From the NCBI RefSeq assembly GCF_019048065.1, contig NZ_CP077291.1:3596001-3660000 (forward strand): 64,000 nucleotides of DNA, given 5' to 3'. The position numbers and the translations under genes were made by a program. Source of the stretch: Citrobacter farmeri. GTDB lineage: Bacteria > Pseudomonadota > Gammaproteobacteria > Enterobacterales > Enterobacteriaceae. The notes under the pieces are model-generated. The model ran no database searches. It was not told the origin of the DNA and saw only the letters and a list, made by a program, of their open reading frames with translations. This document shows, piece after piece, positions 63,601-64,000 of the stretch (the first letter of the stretch is position 1; every line of letters begins with the position of its first letter).

Positions 63601-64000
63601 ATGAAGAAAATTTATATTTTCCAGGTCATGCAGGATACGCTGATGACGTTACTTCTGCTGGTGCTGATGGGATTTCACCTTCACGGTGAAATCGTACATG
63701 AATGGGCGGGGATTATTTTTACGCTGCTCATCATGTTGCATTTATACCTTAACCGACATCGACTATGGTCACTGTCACCGAATATTCCGTTAACCATGCA
63801 GAGAGTTAACAGGGTCATTAACGCAGTGACGTTCGTTGTTATCCTGAGCGCTATTATCTCTGGCATGATGCTGTCCCGACATATTCTTCTGGCGCTACCG
63901 TTCCACAACCCGGCGAACTGGGTCAGAAAAGTACACATGACGTCGGTCCATTGGGGAATGCTCATTCTGGCGCTGCATATCGGGTTGCACTGGAAAATGT
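63601..64000 (+). CDS. Cytochrome-b561-like (DUF4405-type) membrane protein, 3' end outside window
   Basis: The frame from ATG 63601 stays open to the window edge (133 codons). It shows at least three TM helices carrying His pairs, namely MGFHLHGEIVHEWAG, LIMLHLYLNRH and TSVHWGMLILALHIGLHW. These are candidate haem or quinone ligands as in cytochrome b-type four-helix proteins. It starts 9 nt after the flavodoxin-like gene, so the two probably work together in membrane-to-periplasm electron transfer. Confidence 0.75.
   Translation, partial: MKKIYIFQVMQDTLMTLLLLVLMGFHLHGEIVHEWAGIIFTLLIMLHLYLNRHRLWSLSPNIPLTMQRVNRVINAVTFVVILSAIISGMMLSRHILLALPFHNPANWVRKVHMTSVHWGMLILALHIGLHWKM

Overview
The window reads as chromosome of an enterobacterium close to Escherichia, Salmonella and Citrobacter. 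Recognisable relatives of E. coli genes are present (yahN, yeeN, a dgcJ-type cyclase, alpA, cbtA/cbeA, yfjP/yfjQ-type genes), but the gene order is not that of E. coli K-12. A Citrobacter-like genome is my best guess; this is inference, because no rRNA or housekeeping marker is present.

Layout. (1) 1-5640: two tandem autotransporter adhesins with divergent passengers and almost identical beta-barrels. (2) 5765-11597: yahN exporter, a lipoprotein, a POT peptide transporter, a cupin with a convergent LysR regulator, and a methyltransferase. (3) 11705-15767: a nucleoside-salvage neighbourhood in decay. A Crp-like regulator and a nucleoside hydrolase diverge from a perfect 40-bp palindrome; an adenosine deaminase with a large internal deletion, an orphan PTS IIB, a PHP phosphoesterase and a nucleosidase C-terminal remnant follow. 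(4) 15903-18705: a membrane diguanylate cyclase and yeeN. (5) 19434-24370: a CP4-57/CP4-44-type island module on the minus strand (yfjP GTPase, two secreted proteins, DUF932, antirestriction protein, RadC-like, cbeA antitoxin, cbtA toxin). (6) 24480-30912: an IS110-family element, a very AT-rich 1210-residue YobI-like P-loop NTPase (possible defence gene) and an unknown protein. (7) 31181-37050: remnants of one chaperone-usher locus and a broken regulator, next to an intact four-gene chaperone-usher operon.

(8) 37764-48966 is the most interesting metabolic region. A seven-gene minus-strand operon encodes a RhaT-like transporter, a Gfo/Idh dehydrogenase, an L-fuconolactonase-like amidohydrolase, a DapA-family aldolase, a rhamnose/fucose-mutarotase-like protein, a MaoC-like hydratase and a FucO-like lactaldehyde reductase. 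The divergent operon encodes a solute-binding-protein fold without signal peptide and two class III CoA-transferases. Coupled GntR and IclR regulators follow. It looks like an oxidative deoxy-sugar (L-fucose or L-rhamnose type) pathway with no classical sugar-acid dehydratase; CoA activation followed by MaoC dehydration could fill that gap. (9) 49350-53405: a second sugar- or nucleoside-like operon led by a DeoR-HTH/PfkB-kinase fusion, with a GATase-like protein, a YdcZ-type transporter and a phosphotriesterase-family hydrolase.

(10) 53623-57900: a small mobile-element remnant with two Rep-like (YagK/YfjJ, inovirus Gp2) proteins flanking AlpA, plus unknown and zinc-ribbon genes. (11) 58015-64000: a Bcr/CflA efflux pump, then a probable stress regulon: secreted dienelactone-hydrolase-like enzyme, CusRS-type two-component system, exported flavodoxin-like protein and a cytochrome-b-like membrane protein running off the end. 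CusR-like boxes precede the regulator gene and the flavodoxin gene. No tRNA, rRNA, integrase or CRISPR array was seen.
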